A stretch of 64,000 nucleotides of DNA from the NCBI GenBank assembly GCA_014529385.2, contig CM043956.1:92592221-92656220 (forward strand), read 5' to 3'. Shown piece by piece: positions 1 to 14,177 of this stretch (position 1 is the stretch's first letter; every line of letters starts with the position of its first letter). The notes below the pieces were generated by a model. It had not been told where the DNA came from, did no database searches, and saw nothing but the letters and a program-made list of their open reading frames with translations. The stretch comes from Adiantum capillus-veneris. Its lineage: Eukaryota; Streptophyta; Polypodiopsida; Polypodiales; Pteridaceae. The translations under genes and the position numbers were made by a program.

Positions 1-237
1 GAGGCTGACATCTATATCAGCACCACCTACAATTATGGTGACGCTAACTTCCATTAACTTTTGGGGTTTCTTCTCATCCCTTCTACGTTTCCTCTTTAGT
101 GGAGGCCGGTCTTTCCTCTTTTTTGTGTGACCAAGGTCATTCACTACAGCTCTCCTTCGTTTTTCAGGCGGGGGGACCCGATCTTCGGCCACATTCCGTG
201 TTAAACTCTTCAGTCGCACCATTATACCTGCATAGAC

Positions 238-390
238 TGTTGGAGCTATATACGGCTCACTCTACTCAACTTGGTCTCACCTATATATTTATATCTTGTC
301 TTCAATATGAATCAGTCTTTGGGAGCATACATGGTGTGTCTCTTGTCTCGTCTCTCTCTTTCTCTCTACATCTCAACATGGTATCAGAGC
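238..390 (+). mobile_element. short LTR plus Met-tRNA primer-binding site
   Basis: A 141-bp segment begins TGTTGGAG and ends CTCAACA, a perfect TGTTG/CAACA terminal inversion. It is followed with no spacer by TGGTATCAGAGC at 379-390, the standard primer-binding site complementary to initiator Met-tRNA. This is the 5' LTR boundary of a Copia-type or small nonautonomous LTR element. No gag ORF follows and no second LTR copy was found in the window, so the element is decayed or internally deleted. Confidence 0.55.
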
Positions 391-1309
391 GGTAACAATC
401 ACGCGACGATTCAATCCCTAGTAACAAAACAGAGTATGTGTATTCGATTTGCATGTGCGATTCAAAATTGCTATATATTTTATTTTTTAGGTTTGATTCT
501 TGTTAATTGTGATTGCTTTGTGTTAAGAATATGATTAGTGTTTTGTGAGGTGTTTATTGCTAATGGATATGGTGAAGCGTTGATTACGTTTTCTTGTTGA
601 TTTGTCTTTTCACACCCTGAACTTCGTCTCAATTTTTGGGGGGCTTTTGCTTAAAATTTGGAGAAACGAAAAAATTTGGAGTTCGTCTCCTCGAGCTCTT
701 CGATTTGAGTTCTAGGTTTGCGTCAATCCGAGTTTGCAGCAGAAAGTTACGTTGTTTTTACTGCAATCGAGCTTGACGCAGGTTTCATCCTCGTGTATCT
801 TCGTGAAGCATCCGCGATCGTTTTTCTAATTTTGGAATCAAGTTCTTTGAGAAAATCTATCTTTTTGCTATTCATATTGTGATCGTCAATCTTGCATCTC
901 ACGTCACTCTATTTTGAGGACTCTTTTATTATTAACGTCTCCTTTTTCCTGTTTTTTTGGATGGCGTCCCTCACATCTTTGGACGTTTATTGAGCATCCT
1001 TCTTATGTTTATCATTGACAAAACAGAGTCGTCATATTTCTCTCGTTCTCAATTGCAACCTTCACCATATATGGTGTGCAGATTTTGTGATCTTATCTTA
1101 TACATTGATAGAAGAAAGCCAAGACACAAAAACTCTATAGCTAGGTCTCTCTGCCAGTTCGGAGTGCCAAGGCTAACCTTTCAAACACCACGCGGATGAC
1201 TTCATAACACCTATATCCAAATGGAGCCAGCAGGCGAACACAGAAAGAAACTTCAACAAGAGCCGGCTTCGTCTTGCCGCTACTCTTCAACTGAGCACCA
1301 TATATATAT

Positions 1310-1349
<40 letters not shown>

Positions 1350-2727
1350 GTCACAAGTTTTTTTAATCCCTAGCTCTTATGAAAATCCCAATGGATGCTC
1401 TTGTAGATGTTCGACTATCCCTTTCTTTAATGTTGTGCAACCACTTATGGCTCTCCTTGGCGGCTTAACTCCACTATTGCTCCGCTTTGCAAGCTTTCTC
1501 TTGCTTCAACCGGCTGGCCACCTCAAAGCTTGAATCACCACACCTCTGAGGTGTGGTCCCTCCTTTCATTAGCGCTTTTGGCACCCGATGTCTCTTCTCC
1601 CTCTTGAAACTCCAAGCCCAAACCCCTTGGTCGCTTACTTTGTTGCACAGTGGCCTTGCAACACCCCTAACTAACCATTCTTGGCATGGACTGTAATGAA
1701 AATGTCCTATAAACTTTGAGAATAGTGGAATTAAGAAAATTAGTGTGAGCATTTTTGTGAGATTACTTTAATTTAATGTCATAAGGATCTAATACAATAT
1801 CTGGGTATAAAATAAAATGAAACACAAATAAAAGATTGAAAAAAAAGTTGTCATCAACATGGTCGTCAATGCTCATGATGAAAGTATTGTAGCCGTCGTC
1901 ACTGAAGAGCTTTGTATCTGTAAGTAGTCGTACTGGGAGCAGGGAGACAGAGACTGCTGATGGGTGGAGATCAAGAAATTCGTTGAGTACATGTCGTTCA
2001 TCTCTCTCATCTATAGTGAAGCTCTTTAGTTGAAACAGAGAGCGGAAGTCATGATCTCTGTAGTTGCCAAGACGATGGAGGTGCGACCAGGATTCTATGG
2101 AAGAGAGATCATGCTTGAGCTGGCATGCTATGCCTAAGTGTGGCTAGCTGACAGGAATGTGGGAGTGTGTATTGTGGACACTCTGTGCTAGTCGTCCGCC
2201 TTGCATGGTAGCAGCATACGAGAGAGGGGTTGAAAAGGTGGGGTTAATGGAGTGGTGACGGCAGCCACTGTAAGCTACTAAGGTTGTGGGTGCTTGCGGA
2301 CCTGCATGCGCTGTTTGAGCGGCCGTTCGTGGCTCTAGTGGGAGTGTGGGTGCCCACAGTACACAGGGGAGAGATTGGCTGAAGAGAGAGAAAGAGTTAG
2401 GTGGCTGCGGGTGGGTGAGAACCGAGAGGTAGAGATAGAGTGAGTGTTGCATGGGGGCGGTTGATGGGCCGGTTGGCCTGGCGGCTCTTAGAAAGAGAAG
2501 GTAAGAGATGAGCTGGGTGGCCGCCAATTGGGTGCAGGGTATGCATGCAGTGGTGGTTGGTAGCCCACCATGCGCAGTAAATGGTTGGCGACTCCAGTTG
2601 AGTGCAACACCGCTGATTGGCAAGTGAGGGTGAGAGTAACCTGCTGCTGCGACGGGGGGGTGGGTGTGCTTGTGTGTGTGCGCAACTGTGAGAGAGAAAG
2701 AGTTAAGCGGTTGTGAGAGTTCAATTG

Positions 2728-2780
<53 letters not shown>

Positions 2781-3070
2781 AAGGTGTGGGATTTTCCTTT
2801 TTCTGTAGCGGTTGCCATCGCGCCATGCGAGGGGTGTGAGGTGCGTGCTGCAGCCATGCAGCAAACCGGTACTGGCACGTGGATGTGGATGTTGAGCGAG
2901 GCATGGTAGACAGAGAGTGTGCACCAATTGGGTACGGCAAAGGAGACCGACTTGCAATTGTCGAGGTCCGCTCCTTATTGCATGGAGGCGCAATACTAAA
3001 GTCGCTGATGTGAGGTCCATCTCGTCACGAGCGCTAGGCTGCATGGCGAGTGAGTGCACACCATACAGGC

Positions 3071-3153
<83 letters not shown>

Positions 3154-4098
3154 CATGGGGTGCTAGTCACCTGTAACCACAAACAAAAAACAGTGGCGAG
3201 TTGGTGGTGCATGCGCTTGTCGACCGGAAAAAAAATATTTAAAAAAATCATTTTATGTGGTCGGAATACGACGCCATCGTAATGTTAGCTAGGAGAACTT
3301 TTGCTAACACCTCTTGTCACTGTTCCCAACAACATTGGTCACAGTCCGAAATGGTAGGGGTGTCGCCACTACTCGTGCAGGTGTTGCTTCAATAGATTGG
3401 AATGGCTAAGCTGTGGTAGCACTGGTGGTGGTTAATTTACCATCTACTACGACTAATTTTGCTAAAATCTGAAGTTTTTCTCAGGCAAGGGATGGGGTTG
3501 AGCGCTATTAGAGATGGCGTGGGAGCATTTGTGATGGAAGTCAGAGCGAAGGTTGAGCAGGGCGATGCTATTGTCTACGCGAGACTATTAGTTGTGGTCG
3601 AAAATAATTTACTAGAAACCATTGCTGTTGAGGTCAATAATTTACTAAAAAATTTCTATCCTATGTAATCTCTTACGGTTGCATCCCATATCCACTACTC
3701 GTTTCTTGATTCTACTTGGTCGATCTCGGTGAGGAAAAAAAAACACGTGTCCTCTATAATTGGAGTGTTCCTGACGTGGTCTTGAAACTTTCTGTCCTTT
3801 TTCTCTAGAATTAGTCTAATACAAACAATCAGATACCGTATCTCTCTCTCATCTATTGACATCCCTAGATCTTGAAAATCGGATGCAAACCTATTATGAC
3901 TCTTAGCAATTTTCTACCATTCAAGCACCTACTCTTACAAAGCATGCGTAATTAAACACTCAAACAAAAATACATACAATAATTAATACAACCATGAGGA
4001 TCATTAACGTAAAAATGAGTAATTAAAAGGGACTTAGCTCCAGGTTTGTCATGATCTCCCTTTCTGCAATCCATATCTCACTAGGAACGATGACCTGT
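391..4098. other. low-complexity intergenic DNA, no gene seen
   Basis: No protein-coding gene can be supported here. The stretch holds a GA tract at about 1312-1347, a long GT tract at about 2734-2779, and a GT tract running directly into a GA tract at about 3077-3150. Open frames across these tracts are poly-threonine/histidine or poly-valine/cysteine artefacts of the dinucleotide repeats. Confidence 0.7.
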
Positions 4099-4110
4099 GC
4101 TCTGATACCA
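4099..4110 (-). mobile_element. isolated retrotransposon primer-binding site (minus strand)
   Basis: The minus strand reads TGGTATCAGAGC, a perfect Met-tRNA primer-binding site. On that strand the preceding bases (plus-strand 4112 onward) would be the LTR, possibly reaching to about 4400. No matching second LTR or coding region was found, so only the site itself is well supported. Confidence 0.4.
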
Positions 4111-4879
4111 CTGCTACTACAGACGGAAACGTCGTGAGCCCTGCAAAATAGCAAAAACAATATACTACAAGCCATGAAACGAAAAAATCTGCATACCTCG
4201 AATCACACAACGCATAATCCAGGTTGTACACGAGCAGAGAGAGAAAGAGAGCGTGATAGAACAAGAGAGCACGTGCAAGCGCACCTCCTAGAGCGGAGTG
4301 CTACGCCGGCACGGCGAGAGAGAAGAGGGGAGAGGAGAGAAGAAGTACATAGACATTGGGTGCAATCTCCCCCTGTGCAATAGTGACCATTTCCCTCTTG
4401 CACGTATTTTTTTAATAGATTTTTTGAATGGTCAAATTGGTTACAAACTGGCTAGCCGGTAAATGGCCAAAGCTCATAAAAGAGCACTTGAATAAATATA
4501 CTTGAATAAATATACATAAAATGTAATATCCTTTTGCAATAGCTTAGCTCGGTCAAGCCTTTTCCATCTGTCAGCTGCAATAAATAATAACATATCAATT
4601 CCATAACAGTGCGTCCCCCCGGGCCCCGTGTGTGTGTGAGAGAGAAAGAGAGAGAGGTGTTGAGTTGTGGAAGAGCTGGAAGCAGGCAAGATTGGTGTGA
4701 TTGCTTTCTAGCGACTGTGCAGGTCATGTGTGCGTTGAGCGAAGTGCAAGCGAGACCTTGTTGGTGTGAATCGTCTTTTTTGAAGGTGTTTTCGAAAGGA
4801 CAGGGGTGCTATGAATACCCTGAGCTATATAGGGACCATTGCGTGTGTGTCGGGTGTGTTCCCCATTCCCCTCTCCAAT

Positions 4880-6670
<1,791 letters not shown>

Positions 6671-7436
6671 AATCACTCCTTGCTTTCGTCTTGTTGAGTA
6701 ATTGAAGGATATGTTGAGCTTTACAAAGTACTAGGTATCATTAGCATTCAACAATTTTATAAGTGTTTGAACTTCAATGAATGTTTAGCTTTGTAAGGCT
6801 GTACAAAGGCTTCAGTCTAGACATTTACATGAGTGAAAGATGAACTTAATGAAGTTTCAAATAAACATTTGATTTTCACATAAGCACAGTTGTGGCTTAA
6901 GTTTGACCAAGAGTGAATGGTTAACTTCATGAACCAAAAACACGGCATGATCTTCTCCTACTCACAAGCGGGACATACAAATAGAGAGCTTTCAATATAG
7001 AGCTTTTTAAAGTTTATAGAGCTTTTTTCGCACATTGGAGAGTCTAAAGAGCTTTGTCAATGAATTTTGAGCTTTCGCAAAGCTAATGTATGACTTACTG
7101 AAGACTTGTATTGGCAACAAGGATTTTGAGTTTGTAGATAGTTGCATAATGCTACATCCATTCAAAATGCAAGCATATGTGGAGAGAAGACCTCTCCACA
7201 TTTGTTGAATGCAACTTAGAGCTCATCTTGCAATCAATCAAACCTTGTTCATTATAAGGCAAGCAATGAGGAAAGATAAGAGGGCTTAACTTGGTATTGA
7301 CTCTTTGGGACCGACAACTTTATTTGATTCCTTTTGTGGCGACTCCTCTTTCTCCATCCACACTCCAAGGCCAATTGTACAAGCCCCACATTTCTCCATT
7401 TTTGGCATGCACCTAGAAGAGCCAAATGTTACCATA
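6671..7436 (+). repeat. GST downstream flank, one arm of a segmental duplication
   Basis: This non-coding flank is similar to 44826-45600 downstream of the GST pseudogene. Shared landmarks include GTTGTGGCTTAAGTTTGA, repeated AGAGCTTT phrases, TTTGATTCCTTTTG and ACATTTCTCCATTTTT. The homology ends near 7430, where an LTR begins, so the duplicated block is at least about 1.6 kb (5.8-7.43 kb against 43.8-45.6 kb). Confidence 0.75.
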
Positions 7437-7668
7437 TACATGTGATAGTGATGTGTGTGAACACACTTAGGACCACCCGGGCATCTTTTACCTTGCTAGG
7501 AGGTTTTTTTCCCCTGCATTGTATATACATATTTCACTCTAGGGCTATTTGATCTTTCCATTGCACACTAGGTAATACACGCTTTGTTGTGTTCTTTGAG
7601 CTTCCTTCGTCTTCTCCAAGCTCTATGTGTTTTCTTGTAACCCTAATTCCAAAAATTGATATCAGAGC
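7437..7668 (+). mobile_element. Copia-family LTR with altered primer-binding site
   Basis: The segment 7437-7654 begins TGTTACCATATACATGTG and is a diverged relative of the LTRs of the complete Copia element at 27592 and 32631. It shares TGTGTGAACACAC, GCATTGTATATAC and GAGCTTCCTTCGTCTTCTCC. It is followed by TGATATCAGAGC, a one-base variant of the expected primer-binding site. Instead of its own internal region, a different Copia fragment follows on the opposite strand. Confidence 0.8.
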
Positions 7669-7669
7669 T

Positions 7670-8830
7670 AGCACAAAAGCTTTCAAAAGCTTGGCTACAA
7701 TATTTGCCTCCATTGTCAGATCTGAGGCTTTTAACCTTGATACCTGCAGGCTTCATTCTCCACAAAGGCTTCCACATTTGAAATATGGAAAACACATTGG
7801 ATTTATTACTCATCACATAAACCCATGTTTTCCTAGTTACATCATCTATGAATGTTACATAGTACAATGAGCCACTGAGGGATGGTATACTTGCAGGACC
7901 CGAAACATCAGAATGAACCAATTCAAGTTTTTTATTTTTTCTTTCCTTTCTTTCTTTTAGAAATTTTACCCTCTTTTGTTTACCATAAACACAATTTTCA
8001 CAGAACTCTAAGTTCACTTCTTTCAAACCTGGTAGAAGTTTCTTTGGTTAAAGGATTTGCATTCCTTTGGCACTCATATACCCAAGCCGGTAGTGCCATA
8101 TCGCACTGTCAACTTCAGCAGCTATTGCACAAGTTGAAGATTGTGCTCTGACAATACACAAGTAAAGTGTACCAACCTTTTCTCCTTTGGCAACCACCAA
8201 AGATCTCTTTGAGATCTTCCACCGTTTGTTTTCGAATGCAATGTTGTGACCTTCATCGTCTAGTTGTCCTATAGAGATCAAATTCTTGCAAAGAGAAGGA
8301 ACATGCCTAAAATCTTTAAGCTTCCATTCATTTTTTGTTAGCAGTTTTGACACAAATTGTATCTTTGCCAATAATTTTACAAGGTTTATCATCTCCCAAG
8401 TATACATACCAAAATTACCTTTGGTGTAATCTGGGAATTAGTGCTTGTGCGGTGTCCCATGGAATGAAGCCCTGAAATCTACTATCTAGGAATTAGACAC
8501 GTTGTCTAATGAGAGAATTAGAGCATCTTTCTCTACTTTACCTGCCACATCGGTCTCCAATGTTGGCTTGTTGTTTTGAGAATCCGACTCTTTCTTCTTC
8601 TTAGACCAGCAATCCTTCTTGACGTGGCCCTTCTCAGTTGCCACAGTTCCAACATTCAAGAACTGACTTTGTGTGTGACTTGCTCCACCTTCAGCAATCA
8701 TGACCTTTTTTATTTTTGAGCCTCTCCTTGGGCCTTCCTCTTGTTTCCATTGATAGTGCAACACTTGATGATTCGCTTGTGCTTCTCCTTTGCATTTCCT
8801 CCATTAGGGGAATTTTGAGGTCACTTTTGT
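7670..8830 (-). pseudogene. Copia gag-pol fragment (zinc knuckle, pre-integrase, integrase N-half)
   Basis: Read on the minus strand from 8764 downward this gives a gag tail with zinc-knuckle remnants (GHVKKDC). Next comes the GAG-pre-integrase region with WHYRLGYMSAKGMQIL (about 8110-8050), then the start of the integrase core with LELVHSDVSGP and VKSLRSDNGGKY, which carry the first two catalytic aspartates. It stops before the third catalytic residue, at the junction with the LTR at 7655-7668. Several frameshifts and stops separate the pieces. It belongs to a different Copia lineage from the 28-32 kb element. Confidence 0.85.
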
Positions 8831-9129
8831 GCCCTGTAAGAATATGTAGAGAGAGAATATATACTTTATTTAAAAAATAGTGAAATGTTTGTAAAAAGGT
8901 GAGTTTGCGTCCTTTTTACCTCCGCCGAAACATGTCATTGTCAAATCTTTCTAAGATCTTTAGTATTCTAAAAAATACTCCCTCCAAAACTAACGAAAAC
9001 GTCAGTTCTGGCCCAAAATTCAAAATTTTCAAAACCTGAAACAAACCTTTACTATGTCGTCTTCTTCCTCGTATCTGCAGAGCTTTTCTCTATAGTACTA
9101 TCTCTGACAAATACTAATAACAGACTTCC

Positions 9130-11843
9130 ATGGAGAAGAGAAGCTTATACCATCTACACATTGAGCTAAATGAAGAATATTGTCCAGTGCGCAAGAGAAA
9201 CAAATGTGCAGAGGTGTCCTCGTCCATATTTGAAGCAATGAGGCAAGATTAAAAAAAACACATTGATCTCTGGAATGATGGAAGATTGTATCCAGTGGAC
9301 CCAATGACAAAGAGCACTCCCCCATTATCAAATTGTTCATCTTTGATAAAATTTGTGGGTGATGGTCAAAGAGGGTTGCTAGGTTATACACAGAGTCTTG
9401 CAGTAGAGAGAGATATTCTTAAGTTAGAAGATCATTTGGCCAAACAAATGATAAATACTCTTAAACAACAGCTTGAGGAATGTAAAGAGAGCAACGAAAA
9501 GCTACAAACTCAGCTCAAACAAGCTAGAAGAAAGAATACAATGTTAGGAAACAGACAAAGAGAAAAGAAGTTAAAGAACATTGAAGCCTTGAGACATGGT
9601 GGAGGAGGTTGCAACAGGAGAATCAGAGCAGCAAGGTATATATGCTTATTTTATATTGTTAAGTTGCTACTATTCTTTGTTAATATGCTTAGGTTACTTT
9701 TCTTTGTTAGGTTGTTAATCTTTTTGTTAGGTTGCTATTAAGACCCTATTGCAGCTGTTCTTTATTAAATGATTAATATTCAGTTAACTTTAATTTAGTT
9801 GATCACTGTTTGTTTATTTTGTTGGTGTCATTTGTACAAGATCAATAATCAGTTAATTTTGTACCTTTTGATTTAGGACTTTGCTACAACCAAACTCTGC
9901 ATCAAACATGGAAATGGCAGCTAAACATTATTGTGATGTTTTACCTCCCAAGGTTGCCAAAAATATTTTCACAGAGAAGAAGTTTAAAAAGGCAAAGGAG
10001 CAGTGCATTGAGGGATTTTTGCAGAGCTCTTGCTTGGACAAGGAGGATGTGCAATATACTATGGATAAGGTAGGCATTAGCAGAGATGGTTATAGCAATC
10101 TGTTCAGAAATATGAAGTCAAGGTTAAAGCAATGTAAAGTCAGGGCCTCTTTGCTTCCAAAGCCATCCATTGTGCAGCAAGCAAGGAAAAAGATCAATGA
10201 GAGGATAATGGAGATGTTGGGTGAGCCTCACCACATTCATGGTACCTATCATGGTAAAAAGAGGGATCTTCAATTTGACGAGTTCAATAATATTTTCCTT
10301 GACTTGAAGACACTTCAGAAGGAAATGATCAGATTCTATGAGCTGGAGCATACAGAAGCAAATGGTGTTGTCAGTTTTGTGATAAAGCTTGATGAATGCG
10401 AGATTGTTAAGAGCAGAAAAATTGAGAGGATTTCCATAACTTTAATGAACAGAGCATTGAAACCGAAGGATACCAAGTACTTCAGCGTGCAATCAGAGAA
10501 GAATGTCTGGTAGCTAGGTGCTTTTGAAGTAGAGAGTGAAGACTTTGATGTTCTAGATTGGGTTTTCCATCAAACAACAATACCCGAAGTCATTAATGCA
10601 CAAGAATTAGGGGAAGAGCTTGATGTTGAAGGGTTTGGAAGTTACAGGGTGGAATGGCACATGGGAGGAGACCTTAAAACCCTTAAATGTATGTACAATG
10701 TCTCCAAATGAGCTATGGCAAAGAGCCCTTGTCTGTATTGTATGGCATCAGCAAAAGAATGTAATCCTGCAAATTGGAACAAAGCACCCAATAGGCATAC
10801 TCAAGATCCAAACTTCAAAGCACTTTTAAATATTCCACTTGCTAATGTCCACATATGCACTTTGCATGCTCTTTGCAGAATTGTGGAGAAAATTGTACAT
10901 CTGTATGTGGGGTTTGCCTGGAAGTTACAGTCAAAAGCAACTAGAGATGCTGCAATCAAATGTATTGAAAGGGTTTTATCAAAAATTGGCCTTCACAGTG
11001 GTAAGGTTAAGATTGAAACAGACCTGAAGAGGTCTTCAAATGGAAAAAATGTGCCTAGAAAGGTCTCTATTGGTGGTGTGAAGGCCAGAGCTTTCCTAGG
11101 GTTTCATGGCAAACTAGGAAAGGTAAATGCCAAGAAGGGTTCATCCAATGTGAAGTATAACCAGTGGAAAGCTCTCCACAATGCCATCAAAGATCATGGT
11201 CTTGAAGGTACATCAAGAAATAAAAAAGCAGAGGTATGGGAATCACTAGACAAAGTATTTTCCTACTGTGATAAGACATCCTGGGGCAAAAATGATCTGC
11301 CAAATTTCAAGAAAGTGCTCAATAACTTCAGAAGTGCAATGAAAGATGCTTGGGATCAAGAATTCACACATTACATGGTAAGTTTTTTATTTATTTTCTT
11401 ACATTTTAGTTTGGCAGCATATGATTAACTCATACTTACTAATTATTGACACACTTTTACTTTGCTAGCATATAATTTACAATCACACTCCCTGGTTTGT
11501 AAAGAGATGGGGCTCCCTGTCCATATGGTCTACACAAGGCATGGAGAAATCCCATTACCAAGCAAGAACCAAGTTTTTCAAGCATACAAGACATGGGGGA
11601 GGTGCAGTGAAGGCAAACAGCTTTCTTGAGGTTTTCCAATGGTTCTATAGACAAATATGGCATAGAACCAGATAAAAAATGACAAAGAAAGCACTACTGA
11701 ACTCAGATTTAGCAAGTGCCTTACACAGGAACAAGCAGAAAAGACAAAATTCATATAATAGTTCATCTGCAAATGAAAAATTCTTACAATGGCTAGCTAC
11801 AAGAGAGAGACAAGGTAGAAAGTGGGCCAAAGTACAGGTTTGA
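9130..11843 (+). pseudogene. element gene A: transposase-like protein, three exons, four in-frame stops
   Basis: Exons are 9130-9635, 9877-11377 and 11469-11843, with GT-AG introns that keep phase (2 nt, then 0). Together they give 794 codons in one continuous frame, interrupted only by stops at 9250 (TAA), 10511 (TAG), 10709 (TGA) and 11673 (TAA). There are no frameshifts. Features in order: an acidic N-terminus; a conserved LYPVDPMT plus FVGDGQRGLLGY block; a coiled coil (about residues 90-160); a central region ending in FGSYRVEWHMGGDLKTLK; a putative zinc site CLYC; the phrase VHICTLHALCRIVEKI; and a C-terminal block with IYNHTPWFVKRWGSL, FKHTRHGGG and a basic tail. The C..C, leucine/histidine-rich and EKSH features recall eukaryotic DNA transposases with RNase H-like cores, but I cannot assign a superfamily. 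The 48.5-kb copy confirms the domain order. Confidence 0.65.
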
Positions 11844-11849
11844 GCAAAG

Positions 11850-13343
11850 TCAGTCTTCTGATGAAGGTACATCAACTTCACCCCTAAACTTCAGAAACTT
11901 CTGCTTATTGTAGCCTATCATTTGTCTCTTGAGGTCCCTAGAGTGGGCAAGCACATAGGATGCCATTGTGGCAAAATAACCAGCTCTAGAACCAGTAAGG
12001 CCAGGGAAGAATCCAAAAATTCTGATGGCTTCCTCCTTTTCCACCAATATTAACTTCTCTAACCCTAGAGGAAGCTGATATGAACCAACAACCTTTGCAA
12101 GTGCTTTAATTGCAAGCATTGGCAGCAATGGTTCTCTTGTAAACCTTTTATGGAATATAATGACAGTCTCTTTGTTGAGCTTCCCAATAAAGTGTCCCAA
12201 GCTCTGGTTCCTTCCTAAATTTAATGGTCTGGAACCCTTCCCCCTGCCAAGGAATTTGTCTGTGTCCAGTATTTCAATCTGCAAAAAGATTTCTTGGTTA
12301 ATTGTTCAGCACATTAATTAGACAAAGAAAAATGGTCATAAACATACCTTAGGAGACTCATCCTCCTCAAAAAAGGCAGGTTCCCATATATCAATGGATC
12401 TAGTTGGCCTTACTTCATAATCTCTGGTCTTTTCCTCTCCCATATGCTCTATTTTAAGCCTTTTCTGGATCTCATTGAACTCCTCTTCAGAAGGTACACC
12501 CTGTTGCTCATATCTCAGAACAATGTCCTGCACAAGCTTTCCAACACTTGAGCTGTCAATAAAATTTTCTGCCTCTGTGTCCAAGACTGCTAAGGGGCAA
12601 GGTGAGTAATCAATGAATCCTATGTCATTAGATCCCCACTCAGCCAAAACTGCCAAAGCATAATCTTCCCTTAGATCAAAAAGATGTTGAATGTCATTCA
12701 GCAAAACATATTCCTTTTTGTTAACTTTGTATGTGGGAAATGTTGCTGTGCAATGCAAAGGATCAACATCTTCATCCTCAATGTCAACATTCTCCACTTT
12801 AGTGATGTTTTCTGCTTTAAATTTTGCAATGTCCAGCATCTCAGTGCTTTGTAGTTTCTCTTCCTCTTCATGGAACTCCATCTCCCTCTCCTCTTCCTCC
12901 TGGTCCTCCTCAGCCTGAGAAATCTGCTTTGGAATCTGTTTGCCCTCTGGTGTTGGGAGTACACTAAAGAAAATGATAAGTCCAAGGTCATACTCTACCA
13001 ACTGGCAATGCATATTACCATGAAATTTTCAAGGCTTTATGATCATTTTCCAGTCTGGATGAAGGCTTGACCACTTCTTTGCAATACCTGTCCTTGCCAA
13101 GCTACCTGCTTTGCATATATCAAGAAAATGAACAAGATTGTCAAGCCTGTGATCTCTGGTCAATGCTGTATATATCTCTATCAATTCACTAATTTGTGTG
13201 GAGAAGCCATCCACAAGTAGTTGAAGATCAAAGGCAGCATTAAAAATCTCTTTGACACTTTGAAATCTTGCAAGTTCATTAACTTTGTAAAGAAAATACA
13301 TCAGCCTGTCATCAACGGTCTCTTGCATATCCTCTGTATCCAT
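11850..13343 (-). pseudogene. element gene B: unknown acidic protein, one in-frame stop
   Basis: On the minus strand an ATG at 13343 opens a frame to 12348. A 69-bp GT-AG intron (12347-12279) follows in phase 0, then an exon 12278-11850. This gives about 474 residues with a single TGA at 13031-13029 (codon 105). A further upstream non-coding exon is possible because the ATG lies just after a pyrimidine tract and AG. The N-terminal third is helical. The middle is a strongly acidic Glu-rich segment (EEDQEEEEREMEFHEEEE). The C-terminal third is basic/hydrophobic with a glycine-rich GFFPGLTGSRAGYF stretch. I do not recognise the family. The near-complete frame and tight convergence with gene A suggest a bona fide element gene. 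Confidence 0.55.
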
Positions 13344-14177
13344 TATGACAATCCACAAATGTCTAAGAAAGAGAAAAGAGAAGTCCATCAAGACATTAAG
13401 AAATAGACATGACATTAAGAAATATATTTCTTCTATGACTAAAATATATCAATAAACTACCCTTCCTTAATAATGCAAAAAACTAATAATGGTTTACAAA
13501 CAAGTATGCAAGTTGTAAATCTAAGCAAGCAAGAAAGAATTACAACAAATGGTGTCACTTGCTAAGTTGTGTCACTTGCTACGCGAGTTGTAAGGGTGAG
13601 GAGAGAGTTGGCACTCAATAAATTCGCTTGCGGCGTGTCACTGGGTAAGCGGTCGACACCTTCAAAATTCGTGCACGGGGTGTCGCGGGGTGTCGCTTGG
13701 AGGCTTTATTTCTAAGCCTTGTGAAGGACAATGAGCGGAAAAGCGGGTTGGTAGGTTGTTTATATGGCCAAAAATGCTGCCTCGGGGGGTGTGCCAAGCG
13801 GTTGCCGCCTCGAAGTTTGTGCCCAACGGCTAGTATGCGCCTAGGGAGTTGCGCATAGCGCCCTATACAAGCCCGAGAAGCACTCAAATCGAGCACATTC
13901 TTGCCCAATTTTTCCCGATTCTTGCTGCGCTATTATCCGATTCTTGCGAGCTTTCACCAACCAATTTTACCCGCGCTTGGAACAATCGTCACCCCGTGCG
14001 CAATCTTTGTATGTGTGAACTTTTTCCTCGCTTTGCTATTTCGCCTACGGGGTGTCACTCGGTGCGCGAGCCGCTTGGATGGTGAAAACTTCCAATGCTA
14101 TGGTTATCCCGCACGGGGTGTCATAATAGGAAAAAAATGTTTGTTGTTTGGTACTAATGTTTGTTGTTTATTGTGCA
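13344..14177. promoter_or_regulatory. GC-rich divergent spacer with repeated GGGGTGTC motif
   Basis: This intergenic region between divergent genes B and C stands out from its AT-rich surroundings by GC content and repetition. A GTGTCACTTGCT repeat occurs at 13552 and 13569. GGGGTGTC-type motifs occur at about 13677, 13687, 13785 (variant), 14048 and 14113, with an inverted CACCCCGTGCGC near 13990. GCACGGGGTGTC appears at both 13672 and 14111. A shared bidirectional promoter or a transposase-binding array would fit, as would an inserted unrelated repeat. Confidence 0.45.

Noticed and set aside
2144-3282. Long open frames on both strands across 2144-3282 (up to 244 codons)
   Set aside because: They are created by GT and GA dinucleotide tracts, translate to Thr/His or Val/Cys runs, overlap on opposite strands and show no domain.
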